The notes under the pieces: model-generated
What the model was told of the DNA's origin: nothing
Database searches by the model: none
The model's input: the letters and a program-made list of their open reading frames with translations, nothing else
Assembly: GCA_900322165.1 (NCBI GenBank)
Contig: ONYR01000256.1
Location: forward strand, 1 to 5,498
DNA from: an uncultured Eubacteriales bacterium
GTDB lineage: Bacteria; Bacillota; Clostridia; Lachnospirales; Bianqueaceae
Direction of reading: 5' to 3'
Length of the DNA stretch: 5,498 nucleotides
Made by a program: the position numbers and the translations under genes
Part shown: positions 5,321 to 5,498 of the stretch, piece after piece
Layout: every line of letters starts with the position of its first letter
How positions within the stretch are numbered: the first letter of the stretch is position 1

Positions 5321-5498
5321 TTATTTGCTTCCGTGTTCCTCTATTATACCACAATCGCTCTCTTCGGGGTATGTGACGGCATTTTCCTCGTCGTCTTCCC
5401 AGAACGCTTCGAATTCCTCCTTTGTCAGCTCTCCGCCGGACACCATCATGATATAAAACTCATCCTGCCAGAGATAACGAACGTCCGTCAGGTGATAA
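5321..5498 (-). CDS. C-terminal end of an unidentified acidic protein (partial)
   Basis: The frame is open from the window edge (first full codon at 5497) to TAA at 5323-5321, giving the last 58 residues. They begin YHLTDVRYLWQDEFYIMM, contain GGELTKEEFEAFW and are rich in Asp and Glu towards the end. I do not recognise the family. It is taken as real because it ends 12 bases before the M32 start with a proper ribosome site in the gap, it points the same way, and third-position bias resembles the neighbours. The plus-strand frame opposite is also open, but it has no ribosome site or gene context. The start is outside the window. Confidence 0.7.
   Translation of the reverse strand, partial: YHLTDVRYLWQDEFYIMMVSGGELTKEEFEAFWEDDEENAVTYPEESDCGIIEEHGSK
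5343..5351 (-). promoter_or_regulatory. possible extended -10 promoter before the M32 gene
   Basis: TGGTATAAT on the minus strand (5351 to 5343) matches the extended -10 form exactly. No good -35 box is found 16-18 bases upstream. The site lies inside the end of the upstream coding frame (codons for Gly-Ile-Ile), so it would be an internal operon promoter starting transcription about 30 bases before the M32 ATG. It may be chance. Confidence 0.35.

Overview
The window looks like ordinary chromosomal DNA from a Gram-positive member of the Bacillota (Clostridia or Erysipelotrichia-like; I cannot place it more closely). The reasons are strong GGAGG/GAGGTG ribosome sites, probable TTG starts, sigma-A type -10/-35 boxes, many hairpin-plus-T terminators, and a gene set typical of the phylum: a YitT membrane protein, an L,D-transpeptidase with peptidoglycan-binding N-terminal region, and an M32 carboxypeptidase. 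Genes are moderately GC-rich by eye and spacers are clearly more AT-rich. I see no mobile element, CRISPR array, tRNA or rRNA.

Layout, left to right. 1-185: noncoding, two terminator-like hairpins. 186-920 (-): stand-alone HD hydrolase of the SpoT/Mesh1 type, with all metal-site residues visible and a very acidic C-terminal tail; its likely start is a TTG served by an overlapping GGAGGTGG. 921-1320: a 400-base divergent control region. It holds a good minus-strand promoter for the HD gene, a near-consensus plus-strand promoter that runs within about 5 bases into a perfect intrinsic terminator, and a further 10-bp inverted repeat before the next gene. 1321-2187 (+): YitT/DUF2179 membrane protein. 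2240-2271: a two-way terminator between convergent genes, whose loop holds the stop codon of the facing gene. 2254-3708 (-): membrane-anchored L,D-transpeptidase. 3779-5308 (-): M32 metallocarboxypeptidase. 5321-5498 (-): the last 58 codons of an unidentified acidic protein that runs off the window.

The three rightmost genes form one minus-strand unit (unknown protein, M32 carboxypeptidase, L,D-transpeptidase) with gaps of 12 and 70 bases and one terminator at the end. The HD hydrolase and yitT are divergent and share the control region. No gene is a novel system by itself. The least ordinary parts are the 1025-1320 control region, with a possible tiny RNA or conditional terminator ahead of yitT, and the stop codon built into a GNRA-type terminator loop at 2254-2256.
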